42,874 nt of DNA from Candidatus Moraniibacteriota bacterium (lineage in GTDB: Bacteria > Patescibacteriota > Minisyncoccia > Moranbacterales > GWC2-37-73), in the NCBI GenBank assembly GCA_028715015.1, contig JAQTLF010000004.1:1-42874 (forward strand), read 5' to 3'. Numbering within the stretch: position 1 is the stretch's first letter; each line of letters opens with the position of its first letter. The notes beneath the pieces are model-generated. The model worked only from the letters and a program-made list of their open reading frames with translations. It had not been told where the DNA came from and searched no databases. The position numbers were made by a program, and so were the translations under genes. Positions 25,527-34,700 of this stretch are shown here, one piece after another.

Positions 25527-25929
25527 ATTTTCCTTGTAAAAATTTCACAACCACGCCAAGTATCTTATTAAATTCATCTTTTCCAACAAAACCCAATCTT
25601 CGCAAAAACCTCTTGGTGCTCATAACCCTCAATTGGAAAATAATTGCCGAAAAAAGCTTTCCCTCGTGACTATATTGATAATAATATGGATGATTTTTAA
25701 GTTTTGAACTAAGCGGTATTACTAGTGCTAAGTGTCTGTTTATTTTTCTTAACACTAAAATTGGTCTTTCAAAGTTTTCATTCTTACCGTCTTGTTCATA
25801 GCCTATATTGACACCAAGAGAACACCACCAGATTTCACCTTTTCTAAAATAAATATCCTTGTTAGTTTTATGTAACTCTTGTTTCTTCTTGTTCCAAACT
25901 TCAAATTCTTTTTTGTTTTCTGTTTTCAT
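25525..25929 (-). CDS. PemK/MazF-family endoribonuclease toxin-like protein
   Basis: 134 residues. After a charged N-terminal extension (about 1-27) the MazF fold begins with RKGEIWWCSLGVNIGYEQ, and the core RPILVLRKINRHLALVIPLSS follows. The family cuts mRNA. No antitoxin ORF is adjacent, so this is an orphan, or it is controlled otherwise, perhaps by the convergent small RNA. The start has only a weak SD-like GAG. Confidence 0.83.
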   Translation of the reverse strand: MKTENKKEFEVWNKKKQELHKTNKDIYFRKGEIWWCSLGVNIGYEQDGKNENFERPILVLRKINRHLALVIPLSSKLKNHPYYYQYSHEGKLFSAIIFQLRVMSTKRFLRRLGFVGKDEFNKILGVVVKFLQGK

Positions 25930-25958
25930 CTCGTGAAATTAACATATTTTACCAAATA

Positions 25959-25967
25959 ATTATACCA
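25959..25967 (-). promoter_or_regulatory. Extended -10 promoter of the PemK-like gene
   Basis: TGGTATAAT on the minus strand, 30 nt before the start codon. Confidence 0.62.
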
Positions 25968-26069
25968 TCAAAAGGCCAAGTATGCAATGTTTTGGCGCGT
26001 GCAAAACTCTTTTCCACATTTCCCTCAAAAGTTTTCTTCCATACCATTCTCTTCTTTGATAAGGAGAGA

Positions 26070-26213
26070 TGTCCCGATACGGAATCGGGACAGAGAGGTT
26101 GAGCAGGGCCTAGCTCAGCCCCACCTCAATCCTCCCCCTATCTAAGGGGAGGAAGAAATAAGGAAAAATTCTTATTGATCCTCACCCCAACCCTCTCCTT
26201 ATCTAAGGAGAGG
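26070..26213. repeat. Cluster of GC-rich palindromes
   Basis: Three clear hairpins: GTCCCGAT-acgga-ATCGGGAC (26071-26091), CCTCCCC to GGGGAGG (26131-26152), and CCTCTCCTTA-tc-TAAGGAGAGG (26192-26213). The last two belong to a tandem unit of about 60 bp ending in GGAATAAGGAAA or a similar word. No ORF covers them. They look like a REP-type element in a gap of 620 bp. Confidence 0.65.
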
Positions 26214-26235
26214 AGGAATAAGGAAATAATTATTG

Positions 26236-26406
26236 GCTCATCACTTGTTTTTAGCCTACGTACTTCATATGGTGCAGGATGGGTGCGGAATGCGAATACT
26301 GGATTGATTTTTGCGATTTCTCCATTTTAAATTTAGGATTTGATTTTAAATTTAAAACTTTAAACTTAAAAATATTTCTGCTTGCTTACGTACTTCATAT
26401 GGTGCA
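26236..26406. repeat. 171-bp repeat with a remnant of 4HB cassette 2, copy 2
   Basis: Nearly the same as 25213-25385, including the TACGTACTTCATATGGTGCA ends and the 4HB start-region fragment. It is followed by unique AT-rich DNA up to the promoter at 26509. Confidence 0.8.
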
Positions 26407-26508
26407 TTTGGAATGCGGAATGCATATACTGGACTTTTTTGTGATTTGTTTGATGTTTGTGTCTTGATGTTTGTATCTTTCCCGCTGTTTGTTTAAAAAA
26501 TGCAAAAA

Positions 26509-26517
26509 TGCTAGAAT
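26509..26517 (+). promoter_or_regulatory. Extended -10 promoter of the SpoIID-like gene
   Basis: TGCTAGAAT lies 33 nt before ATG 26551. No SD follows. Confidence 0.5.
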
Positions 26518-26550
26518 ATATATGTTGGTTTGCGTTAAAATGAACAAAAA

Positions 26551-28113
26551 ATGAAAATAAAAAAAATCAAACGAATATTCATATTTATATTTTTTTTCAC
26601 GTCATTAACCATTGCCTCCAAATCAGCCGAGGCATATTGTGTTTATGATGGAGGAAATTTTCATCTTCAAAGCGATCCGAATCAGATTCTTATGCCAATT
26701 CACCGCCTTTACAACACAAATAATGGTGCGTATCTTTATACGAAAAGTGTTGCCGATGCCAATTACGTTTTGGGAAAATGGCCTGAATTTGAATTTACTG
26801 ATGGAATACCGGCTTTTTGTGCATATTCCATATACAAAGATGGACTTACGCCAATATACAGGCTATACAACACAAAAAATGGCGCTTATTTATACACCCG
26901 AGGTGAAGCTGATAGGGATTATGTTTTAAATAAATATAAGGATTTTGAATTTACTGATGGTGTTGCATCGTTTTATGCATCACTGACAATGCAAGATGGA
27001 TTGACACCAATTTACAGACTATTCAACACGAAGAATGGAATGTTTCTCTATACAAGAGGTGCAACTGACAGGGATTATGTCATGAGTAAATGGCCTGAAT
27101 TTGAATTTACTGATGGAATTCCAGCATTCTATGCAGACACCACAAATGACTCTGGCCCTGCATTGTTTAAATATGAAGGTCCTGAAATTTCAGTCGGACT
27201 TTGGTACTATGGAAAAACTGACATCCAAAATTCGAATTTCAAAATAAGTGCCAATAAGACATACAACATCAGAGATGCTGCGGGCAATATTTTGGCGCAA
27301 GCGGGAGGAAGTTCAACCACGAGTGTTGGATATGATGACAACCAAAACCAATTGACTGTCGAAGGACCATTGAGCAAAGTTATTGCCGGCAAAACCGTCA
27401 CTTTTGATGCAGCCGATGGTGACAACTCCACTCTCATTTTCGACACCCATCGTTCAAGTTTTGTTTCCGATTGGCGTGGAAAAATCGACAACTACAGAGG
27501 GAAAATAAAAATCCAATATTATCGCGGATATGACATTGCAAACGGGGCGGCACCTGGTAGCGCAGATGTGACCCAGATTTGGGTCAACAACATTCTGCCA
27601 TTGGAACAATATGTTTGGGGATCGGCAGAAACAAACGGAACAAAAGCCCTCAACCACACACAAGTGATGACCACGGCCGTCAGGACCTATGGTTTTTGGT
27701 ATATCAAATATGCCAACAAATATTCAGCACTTGGTTTCAAAATCCGCTCAGACAGCGGTTCGCAAAATTATGGAGGATACGATTGGGAAAAAAATCATCC
27801 AAACATAAAAACAGCAGCTCAAAACACGCGCGGGGTCATTGCAACTTATGCAGGCGACGTGGCACTCACGCCCTACTCTTCAGCCAGCGACGGCAGGACA
27901 AGAAGTTGGCAGGAAAAATGGGGTTCCACAGATTATCCTTGGTGCCAATCAGTCCCCGACCCATATGGCAAAGATCTCTCCAGATCATCAGGCAGCCACA
28001 TGGTCGGACTCATCGGATTCGGCTCAGAAAATTTGGCCAGCACCTACGGCTGGGACTGGCAAAGAATTTTGCATTATTATTATACTAATATTTCACTTCC
28101 GGTGAATTATTAA
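26551..28113 (+). CDS. Secreted SpoIID-like peptidoglycan lytic transglycosylase with three DUF5648 repeats
   Basis: 520 residues. Signal peptide about 1-28. DUF5648 repeats occupy about 49-204 (IYRLYNTKNGAYLYT, EFEFTDG). The SpoIID/LytB domain covers about 225-515. It has ILPLEQYVWGSAE, where the Glu of SAE fits the catalytic acid, then QVMTTAVRTY and the end motif GSHMVGLIGFGSENLA. SpoIID enzymes cut denuded glycan strands of the wall. The repeats probably bind the wall. It resembles wall remodelling proteins outside spore formers and does not imply sporulation. Confidence 0.87.
   Translation: MKIKKIKRIFIFIFFFTSLTIASKSAEAYCVYDGGNFHLQSDPNQILMPIHRLYNTNNGAYLYTKSVADANYVLGKWPEFEFTDGIPAFCAYSIYKDGLTPIYRLYNTKNGAYLYTRGEADRDYVLNKYKDFEFTDGVASFYASLTMQDGLTPIYRLFNTKNGMFLYTRGATDRDYVMSKWPEFEFTDGIPAFYADTTNDSGPALFKYEGPEISVGLWYYGKTDIQNSNFKISANKTYNIRDAAGNILAQAGGSSTTSVGYDDNQNQLTVEGPLSKVIAGKTVTFDAADGDNSTLIFDTHRSSFVSDWRGKIDNYRGKIKIQYYRGYDIANGAAPGSADVTQIWVNNILPLEQYVWGSAETNGTKALNHTQVMTTAVRTYGFWYIKYANKYSALGFKIRSDSGSQNYGGYDWEKNHPNIKTAAQNTRGVIATYAGDVALTPYSSASDGRTRSWQEKWGSTDYPWCQSVPDPYGKDLSRSSGSHMVGLIGFGSENLASTYGWDWQRILHYYYTNISLPVNY
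26695..27150 (+). repeat. Three DUF5648 coding repeats, 156-bp period
   Basis: Units start near 26695, 26851 and 27007 and are closely related to those at 9864-10316. Here they are at the N-terminus, there at the C-terminus. Confidence 0.85.
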
Positions 28114-28123
28114 TTCATAAATT

Positions 28124-28577
28124 AAAGAGTTAACGGGTTAACGAGTTATGAAAATACAAAAATTTGAAGAATTAAATATTTGGAAATTAAGTCTTGAGAT
28201 TACGAAAGAAATTTATGACTTGACTTCGAAAGGTAATTTTTCAAAAGATTTTGGACTAAGAGACCAAATCAGAAGAGCTGTTGTTTCAATCAGTTCAAAT
28301 ATAGTCGAGGGATTTGAAAAAAATAACAATAATGAATTTGTCAGATTTCTTAAAATATCCAAAGGATCAGCTGGTGAAGTTAGGAATCAATTATACATCG
28401 CATTAGCCATTCCATATATTTCACAAAAAGAATTTGATGAACTAAATGGTAAATTGGAAAATTTGGCATGCCAAGTTGGAGCTTTTATTGTTTATTTGCA
28501 AAAGAAAAAAATAAACAAGGAATTTTTAAGGAAATAATGCATTCAATTTTTAACTCGTTAACTCGTTAACACGTTAA
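28124..28577 (+). mobile_element. 4HB cassette 3
   Basis: Arm L (28124-28147) has GAGTTAACGGGTTAACGAGTT. Arm R (28548-28577) reads as its inverted copy, with about 20 of 22 bases matching. Arm L touches the 4HB ATG. Arm R ends 16 bp before the ATG of the next gene. The GTTAACG word is unlike the other cassettes' arms. Confidence 0.65.
28148..28537 (+). CDS. Four-helix-bundle protein (S23/IVP family), copy 3
   Basis: 129 residues. N-terminal FEELNIWKLSLEITKEIY and core QIRRAVVSISSNIVEGFEK are classic for the family. The C-terminus is basic (KKKINKEFLRK). It diverges from copies 1 and 2 and fits the general TIGR02436 pattern best. It is transcribed towards the anchored Cys-rich gene at 28594. 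Confidence 0.9.
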   Translation: MKIQKFEELNIWKLSLEITKEIYDLTSKGNFSKDFGLRDQIRRAVVSISSNIVEGFEKNNNNEFVRFLKISKGSAGEVRNQLYIALAIPYISQKEFDELNGKLENLACQVGAFIVYLQKKKINKEFLRK

Positions 28578-28593
28578 TAAATAATTTATCAAC

Positions 28594-29250
28594 ATGAAAT
28601 CTCCTTTTTCAAAAACAACAACTTTCGTCTTTCTTGCTGCAATTATTGCAACCGGCTTTTGGTCTTATGTTATTTTCAAAAATCGCAATGCCAAAGAATC
28701 CATTGTTCCGACTCGCACGGAGACTTTTACCAACGATTCATCAGACTCATTGGCTGCGACGGATGATCTGGTTGATGATGGAGACAGTGACAACAATGGC
28801 ACGATGCAAAACTCATCAGATGCGTCGACAGAAAATCAGCCAACGGCAAACAATGGTCAGGAAAATTCAAGTAGTAAAACTAGAAATGCTGTCAGCAAAA
28901 ATCCTGTGAGTGTGACGCCGGAAATCAAAGGATCGAAATTGGCCAACATCACTCCAGAACATTGCAGCAATGATTGTCAGGCATTTTCAATCGATTTGAA
29001 ACTTTTTGAATATTGCCAGCAATCATGCGGCATCTCCCCCATCAAAAATGTTTCCAATTGCGACGACAAAAAAGACATCCAAAAAGATTATTGCCTCAAA
29101 GATCTGGCCATCACCAAGAAAGATTTGTCCGCCTGCGACAAAGTGAGCGATGGCAACATCAAGCAATCTTGCAAAAATCGCATCGAACAAGATGCTTTTG
29201 AAAACTTGCAACAAACCAACAACAATCAGCAATCTGAACCGACATTCTAA
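28594..29250 (+). CDS. Membrane-anchored, Cys-rich exported protein
   Basis: 218 residues. An uncleaved signal anchor (about 9-28) is followed by a low-complexity Asp/Ser/Asn/Thr linker (about 45-105). The compact C-terminal domain has eight Cys (HCSNDC, YCQQSC, then four single Cys), suited to four disulfides or metal binding outside the membrane. No family recognised. It has no SD; the leader is the arm of 4HB cassette 3. Confidence 0.7.
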   Translation: MKSPFSKTTTFVFLAAIIATGFWSYVIFKNRNAKESIVPTRTETFTNDSSDSLAATDDLVDDGDSDNNGTMQNSSDASTENQPTANNGQENSSSKTRNAVSKNPVSVTPEIKGSKLANITPEHCSNDCQAFSIDLKLFEYCQQSCGISPIKNVSNCDDKKDIQKDYCLKDLAITKKDLSACDKVSDGNIKQSCKNRIEQDAFENLQQTNNNQQSEPTF

Positions 29251-29275
29251 ACCAATGTTTTATTTTTGCACATGA

Positions 29276-29320
29276 AAAGAGGGAGACCGACGTTTATCAT
29301 CGTTCTCCCTCTTGTTTTTT
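29276..29320. terminator. Bidirectional terminator
   Basis: AAGAGGGAGA and TTCTCCCTCTT pair with an inner CGA/TCG extension, with T-rich flanks. It resembles the terminator at 30045-30087 in sequence. Confidence 0.82.
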
Positions 29321-29335
29321 CCAACGCAGTCCTCA

Positions 29336-29722
29336 TTAAAGAGGACTCGTCTCTTTTGTTGCATCGATGATGAATTCCTTTATTTTTTTCCTGAATTCTT
29401 CATCAATTTCAGGCCACTCATTGATGGCCTGCAAAATCCTTTCCTTGCCAACATCAGCAATGTTGAGCAAAGAGCAACGCAGAGCAAGGACATTGATGCC
29501 GGTGTTTTTCCCATCGTCATCATAATCCTTGTTGCAATCTGCCCTAAGAATTTCAATAAGTAATTTCAAAAATTCCTGCAGCTGCACTGAAAATGATTCA
29601 ACGGACGCTTTTGGATTTCTTGAAATCTGATCGACCAGCATCATTAAAACGCCAATGATGTTGTTGAATTGAGGTGTTCTCTTAACAACATCAACATTTC
29701 TTGTTTCTGGCAAATTTTGCAT
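29336..29722 (-). CDS. Small helical hypothetical protein (paralogue set, member 1)
   Basis: 128 residues, all-helical in appearance, no TM. No known family. The central part VQLQEFLKLLIEILRAD recalls the FLE-x3-L motif of the proteins at 30108 and 35964. An SD-like AAAGGGG stands upstream of ATG 29722. The leader of about 105 nt follows a promoter with an embedded palindrome. Single-gene unit. Confidence 0.65.
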   Translation of the reverse strand: MQNLPETRNVDVVKRTPQFNNIIGVLMMLVDQISRNPKASVESFSVQLQEFLKLLIEILRADCNKDYDDDGKNTGINVLALRCSLLNIADVGKERILQAINEWPEIDEEFRKKIKEFIIDATKETSPL

Positions 29723-29825
29723 ATAAAATTCCCCTTTCTGTTTCTATTTGTTTGTTTTTGACTGAATATTGAAATCCCGATTTCCCGCCAAATCAACCTT
29801 TTTTGTCAAACAACAACCATCACTT

Positions 29826-29862
29826 GATATACTTTTGTATATCATTTTCATGATTTTGTCAA
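29826..29862 (-). promoter_or_regulatory. Promoter with an 18-bp palindrome
   Basis: Minus strand: TTGACA (29862-29857), 17 nt, TACAAA (29839-29834). GATATAC-tttt-GTATATC (29826-29843) is a perfect inverted repeat over the -10, a likely repressor site. Confidence 0.6.
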
Positions 29863-30044
29863 GCCAAAAAATTTTCAGCATTTATTGTAAAATTAGGGTC
29901 ATGCCCAATATATGGCTTCAAATATTAACTTTTGTTTTTTTGCTTTGCCTGTTTTCTTTTGAGGCCATCCGCAGCGAGAGCGAGTCAGAGAGAACCATGT
30001 ATTGCATATGAACCTCAAATTCCCATATTGTCTTGATTTTGGAA

Positions 30045-30087
30045 CAAAAAAAGGGAGACGACATTTGTCGTTCTCCCCCTTGTTTTT
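30045..30087. terminator. Terminator of the gene at 30108
   Basis: AAGGGAGACGAC and GTCGTTCTCCCCCTT form a strong stem. On the minus strand it is followed by a 7-T run. Confidence 0.82.
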
Positions 30088-30107
30088 CCTGCATTAAAAA
30101 TTCACTT

Positions 30108-30554
30108 TCAAGACATAATGATGACCCTGCGTATTTCATCCATGATCATATCCTCTCCCTCAATGACACCGGAATGCTCATAAATGAACAGCCGGAGATG
30201 GGCGTTGCCCACGATCCTAAACTCCTTTGAGGTCATGAACTTTCTCAGCTGGCAAATGTTCGCCCTTGTGAAAAATTTCAGAGTCAAGTACATACCCTCA
30301 AGAAACTCATACATCTCGTCTTCCGGCATCTCTTTTTTGACAATTTTAGTGGAGATCTCGGCAGACCGCCTCGGGTCAAGAAGCGCTTCCATGAATGAAT
30401 TCCGCTTCCGCAGGAGAGCATCCGTGCCCTGCCTGTTCATCATGTGACGAATCACACACTCATTTTGTGTGGTCCTGTTCCCGTCAGGGTTGGTGAACTG
30501 TGGAATCACAACAACTTCTTCAACATCCTCTGCAACAACTTGTCCGTGTGGCAT
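30108..30554 (-). CDS. Small hypothetical protein (paralogue set, member 2)
   Basis: 148 residues from MPHGQVV. That start is chosen because AAAGGAGA stands 6-7 nt upstream; the ORF runs to 30620. Motif pieces RRSAEISTKIVKK, YEFLEGMYLTLKFF and FMTSKEFRIVGNAHLRLFI align with GRVAEILEKIFEK, SFLEDFLFVLVQIF and FISKFGIVDLARLLI of the gene at 35964. Soluble and helical. No known family. Own promoter, long leader and terminator. Confidence 0.7.
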   Translation of the reverse strand: MPHGQVVAEDVEEVVVIPQFTNPDGNRTTQNECVIRHMMNRQGTDALLRKRNSFMEALLDPRRSAEISTKIVKKEMPEDEMYEFLEGMYLTLKFFTRANICQLRKFMTSKEFRIVGNAHLRLFIYEHSGVIEGEDMIMDEIRRVIIMS

Positions 30555-30637
30555 TTGAATCTCCTTTCGTCCTGATGGTTGATTGGTTGCTTGCCTGTGG
30601 GTTGTTTTTACAAAGAACACTGCATCACTACCCTGTC

Positions 30638-30666
30638 TTTGTACCTCATTTTCCCCCTCCCGTCAA
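30638..30666 (-). promoter_or_regulatory. Promoter of the gene at 30108
   Basis: TTGACG, 17 nt, TACAAA on the minus strand. It predicts a 77-nt leader. Confidence 0.62.
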
Positions 30667-30774
30667 GCCCAAAATGGTTCCATATTCTTAAATTTATCTA
30701 AAAATAGCCGCATTCAGTTTTACAAAAAAGTTTTAACAACTTACCCCACCGACCCTTCTACCCAAAAACCCATT

Positions 30775-31125
30775 ATTCCACTTCTCGACGACCGCATGAA
30801 TCTGGAATATATCTTGATCTTGTTGCTATTATTTTACTGTCACTGCTTAATATTCAATGGATTATATGCAAACACGGCTCACATGATTTGCCCAAACCCA
30901 TTATTCCACTTCTCGACAACCGCATGGTTGTGGAATATAAATATTTTACAACAACACGAAAAAACTAGTTTATTTCAATACAAAACCAATTATGCCACTT
31001 CCAGACGACCGCATGGTTGTGGAATATGTGCCTCATGACAACAATACAGCAAGTCAAGTCCTCGTATAATTTATTAATAAAAAAGATTGTTCCACTTTTG
31101 GACGACCGCATGGTTCTGAAATAAT
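30775..31125 (+). repeat. Cluster 1 of a 36-nt palindromic repeat (four copies)
   Basis: Copies lie at 30775-30810, 30903-30938, 30992-31027 and 31089-31124, all in the same direction. Consensus elements are TTCCACTT, then GACGACCGCATGGTT and GTGGAAT. Each can fold: ATTCCAC pairs GTGGAAT and ACC-GCAT-GGT forms the tip, with a bulge on the left side. The DNA between copies (92, 53 and 61 bp) is unrelated. It fills most of the 617-bp gap downstream of the Cas2-like gene. No ORF is credible here. Confidence 0.85.
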
Positions 31126-31237
31126 GTATCCATCTCATGCATAATTGGACAACAAAAAACATGGAGGAGATTTTTCGGCTGATTCAGCAATATAACCTTA
31201 CTTTGCAAATAAAACACTTCCGGCATGCCTGACATGC

Positions 31238-31795
31238 TCAATATAGTTTAAATTTCAATTTAAATTCTTCTTCATTTGAAATGTTGATCATTTCTCCATG
31301 GCGAACAAGGTTTCGAAGTTGAAAATATTCAGTGATGAAGTTTACCTCTTTCAAGCACGGAAAAGGATGAATAAAGACGGATTTTTGAATTTCCTTGAAA
31401 CCGATGTCTTTCAATTTTTCCCTCAATATGTTTCTTTCCGCTCTTCTTTTTTCAGGAATGTCGAACATAACGACTCTCCATTTCTTGTCCCATTTGAGGG
31501 GTTTCGGTATTTTGATTGCATCGATTTCAAATTTGAGAGTTTTCAATTTCCCCTTTTCTGTCAGAACTATTTTTGTCACTCCATCTTCTTGTTCAACATA
31601 ATCAACCAATCTCTCCTGCTTGAATTCGTTCATGACACGATACAGATATTGTTTGTTTATCTCCTGCCAATCTTTTTTGAGTGTCCTGAAGGCACGGCGC
31701 TGCGATTTTGGATTTCTCGCAAATCCAAGTGCCACTCCCCCAGCAAGAAGAAGCAATATTTTTCTTTTGATCGGACTTTTGAATGTTTTCGTCAT
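31238..31795 (-). CDS. wHTH protein with Cas2-like domain (PaaX_M-like)
   Basis: 185 residues from the ATG in the ATGA overlap at 31795. Residues about 30-85 form a winged helix preceded by a short hydrophobic segment. Residues 104-185 form a Cas2-like ferredoxin fold, KWRVVMFDIPEKRR, with Asp112 at the Cas2 acidic position, and KEIQKSVFIHPF. PaaX regulators share this combination, and free-standing versions are common in CPR genomes, often mislabelled cas2. A role in DNA or RNA binding is likely. No CRISPR array or cas1 is seen. Confidence 0.78.
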   Translation of the reverse strand: MTKTFKSPIKRKILLLLAGGVALGFARNPKSQRRAFRTLKKDWQEINKQYLYRVMNEFKQERLVDYVEQEDGVTKIVLTEKGKLKTLKFEIDAIKIPKPLKWDKKWRVVMFDIPEKRRAERNILREKLKDIGFKEIQKSVFIHPFPCLKEVNFITEYFQLRNLVRHGEMINISNEEEFKLKFKLY

Positions 31796-34700
31796 ATTCT
31801 TTTTCTCAAAAAGAAACTGGTCAGCATCAGGCTGAAAAACAATCCGACTGTTGCCACCATCCAATTTCTTTTTGGATTGTTTTCTGGAAAATTTGATTTT
31901 CCATTTTCCAATGAAAGTGTTTTGTCATTTTTTGGTGAAACATACATGAATGACATTTTTCCCAATGCAGCGGAAATCCTGCCATTGCTTCTTGCAAGCA
32001 AATCAGCAAAAGATTCTCTTTGCTGCTCAGGCTGAAAGTCAAATCTGGATTGATTTGTTGCATCATCAGAAACAATGTCCACATTTTCCTCAAAACTTCT
32101 GTCTGTCATCACGCCAAGAACTTCCTGATTGTTTCGCAATGGCAAAGGCAATGATTTCGACGAAGAGATTGTTTTGATTTCTTCTTTGGATTTTGTGACC
32201 CCATTTTTCAAAACAATGGTCGCTTTTTTGGGATGTGATTTTTTGTGTGATTTCTTTTTGTGCTTTTTGTCCTTTTTTGAACTGCGCTCATCATCATTAT
32301 TATCAGTCTTTTCCTGGGCAACATTCATTTGATTTTGAACGACAATTGGAGGAATTGCTGGCGGCGGATTATTGCTTTGTATTGGAATGTCGACGGCAAC
32401 AACCACAGGAGGCGCAACCACTGGGACAGGATCAGGCACAATGACAACAGGAGGATCAACCGTCGGAGAAGGATCAGCAACAATTGGGGGATCCGTGACA
32501 ACGACTGGTGGCGTGTCAGTGTCCGAAATTGGATCCGAATCAGGGATGACAACTGGCGGTGGATCTGCAACTGGCAGAGGATCAGTTGGAATTACAGGTG
32601 GAATTGTGGGTGGATCAGGTACAGTGACCACAGGAGGATCAGACTTTTTCACTTTGAAAGAAGCCTCTCCCCATCCATAATTCCCAGCTTCATCCAAAGC
32701 AGCAACCCAAACCGTATATTCTCTTCCTGATGATAATTTGGAAAGATCAATTGTTTTTTCAAAAAGCTCTTCTTCATCAAGATACATTTCCGTTTTGATG
32801 TTTTCAGGTTTTGAAACATTGTCTGAAAATGAAAAAGATATTGGCAGAATTTGATCATTCGTATATATTGCTCCATCTGCAGGTGAACTGATTGTGACAA
32901 TCGGCTCCACTTCATCTTTCAATTGGATGTTCTCAATCGGAGTAATATTGTTTTCAGGATCAGCCACGATGACCAAATTTTGTGTTTGATCTTTTTTTAT
33001 TTCAACCAATTGGGTTGTGGATTTGTTTTCTTTGTTGCCAGTGTGGTCAAAATATTCCACTGCCACATGATGCTTCTCGTGACTGTCAACATTGCCTTTC
33101 AAGGAAACTTTGTACTCTCCTTTCTTCGCATTCGGCACAGAGGCGATTTTGAAGCCATCTCTCAATTTTTCCTGAGAATATATGCCATTTTCAATATTGT
33201 TTTTGTCTTTGGAAATAATATTGCCATCAGGATCACTAACTTCCATTTCAGCCGGCGCATCTGTCCAAAAAATCATTTCGTCATCGATTGTCGGTGAATT
33301 GTAGATTCCATCCAGACTTTCTCCAAGTCGCTCAGCCACAATTTTTTCCGATTTGCTGACAATTTCACGATGACCATATTCCAAAACGTCACGAAAATCA
33401 CTTGGCGTGTCTCCGGAAGAAATCAAAACCTCCCCGTCCCCTTCGGTATCATCTTGATTGGGATCAATGGGGTCAGGTTTGCCATCAGCCCACACATCAT
33501 TCTTGTCTGAATTGATTGTTGGAATTTTGTTGACTGTCGGCTGTTTGTCTCCCAAAATTATGCTAAGTCTGGTTCTTGAATCAAGCTTGTCGATGTCCGA
33601 ATTCAAATCCAGCAAAAAATTGTTTTTTTCTTTCATTGAAAGAAAATTTTTCAAATTTTGCGCATCATCAACAGTATGAAGAAAATCATAGGTGGGCATC
33701 AGATCCCTAAGTGATGGGATGTATTTATGAATTGTGTCGTAAAAACTTGCAGTTTCTAGTGTTGTATTTGTTAAATATCCTAGATAAACTTTCATAATAA
33801 ATTTTCCATCCCAATTACTCGGTATGCGACCACCTTCCCAGGCAGCATAAACATCAGATGAACCCTTGTTGGGAGGTGCGATCATGATCAAGTTGTCCAC
33901 ATCACTCGCATAGGAATCGCTTTGGACATAGCTTCGAGCCACCAAACTTCCCATGGAATGTGTCACGATGTTCACTTTCTCTGCATCACTTTTTTCCAAA
34001 GCTTTTTTGATAATTGGTTTCAAATATTCTTCCGCAGATTCAACATTGCTTTGACGCCAATCATAATAGGCAATGAAAAAATTTTTGCCTTCCTGATATC
34101 CCATGACCTTGAATGCCTCAAGAATACCATCATAGGTGTGATCAAACATCATCCAATTGTCAGCAAAAATATTGCCGATCATGAGATCAGGATTGAGAGA
34201 TGCGCCGATGCCAGGAACGAAAATGACCGGTTCCTTGGGCACAGTTGGATCTGATTGATTCCATGGCCTGAAAAGAGTGCTTGTGCCCACAAGACGATTG
34301 CCTTTGCCATCCTTGTTGTCTTGTGAAGTTCCATAGGATCGATATGGACCGCTTGGATCTCCCCAATAGTTGTAGCGGGCATCAAACGCATATGAAAGAG
34401 ATGAATAGATACCGTTCCTGTTGCCCGAAATCACACTGTTTCTTATTTTCGCCATATCCCAATAAGATGAAGCATAGATTTCGACACCATTATAGTTTCC
34501 ACTTAAAACCAGTCCATCCATTGTTGGCTGAGTGTAGCGAAGAAAAATCCCATCAGAAAAACAATATTTTATTTCCGTGTGCTTGATGCTGAGGTCTTTA
34601 AAAATCTCATTGGGTTTGATGTAGTTGTCGTAACCTACCCCAGTATATGCATACAAAATTGTCGCATGTTCAATTAAAACAGGAGTGTCATGCATCGGAA

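Noticed and set aside
26551-28113. Evidence for sporulation from the SpoIID domain
   Set aside because: SpoIID-like wall enzymes occur in many non-sporulating bacteria, and no other spore genes are present.
30583-31038. ORF of 151 codons on the plus strand
   Set aside because: It translates the palindromic repeats and AT-rich gaps, with no start signal and no protein-like pattern.
30775-31125. CRISPR array
   Set aside because: Repeats are degenerate, intervals are irregular (53-92 bp), only four copies are present, and there is no cas1 or effector.
32325-32730. Overlapping ORFs rich in Trp/Arg/Thr/Gly opposite the hydrolase's Pro-rich rod
   Set aside because: Product of the repetitive Pro/Asp/Val codons on the other strand.
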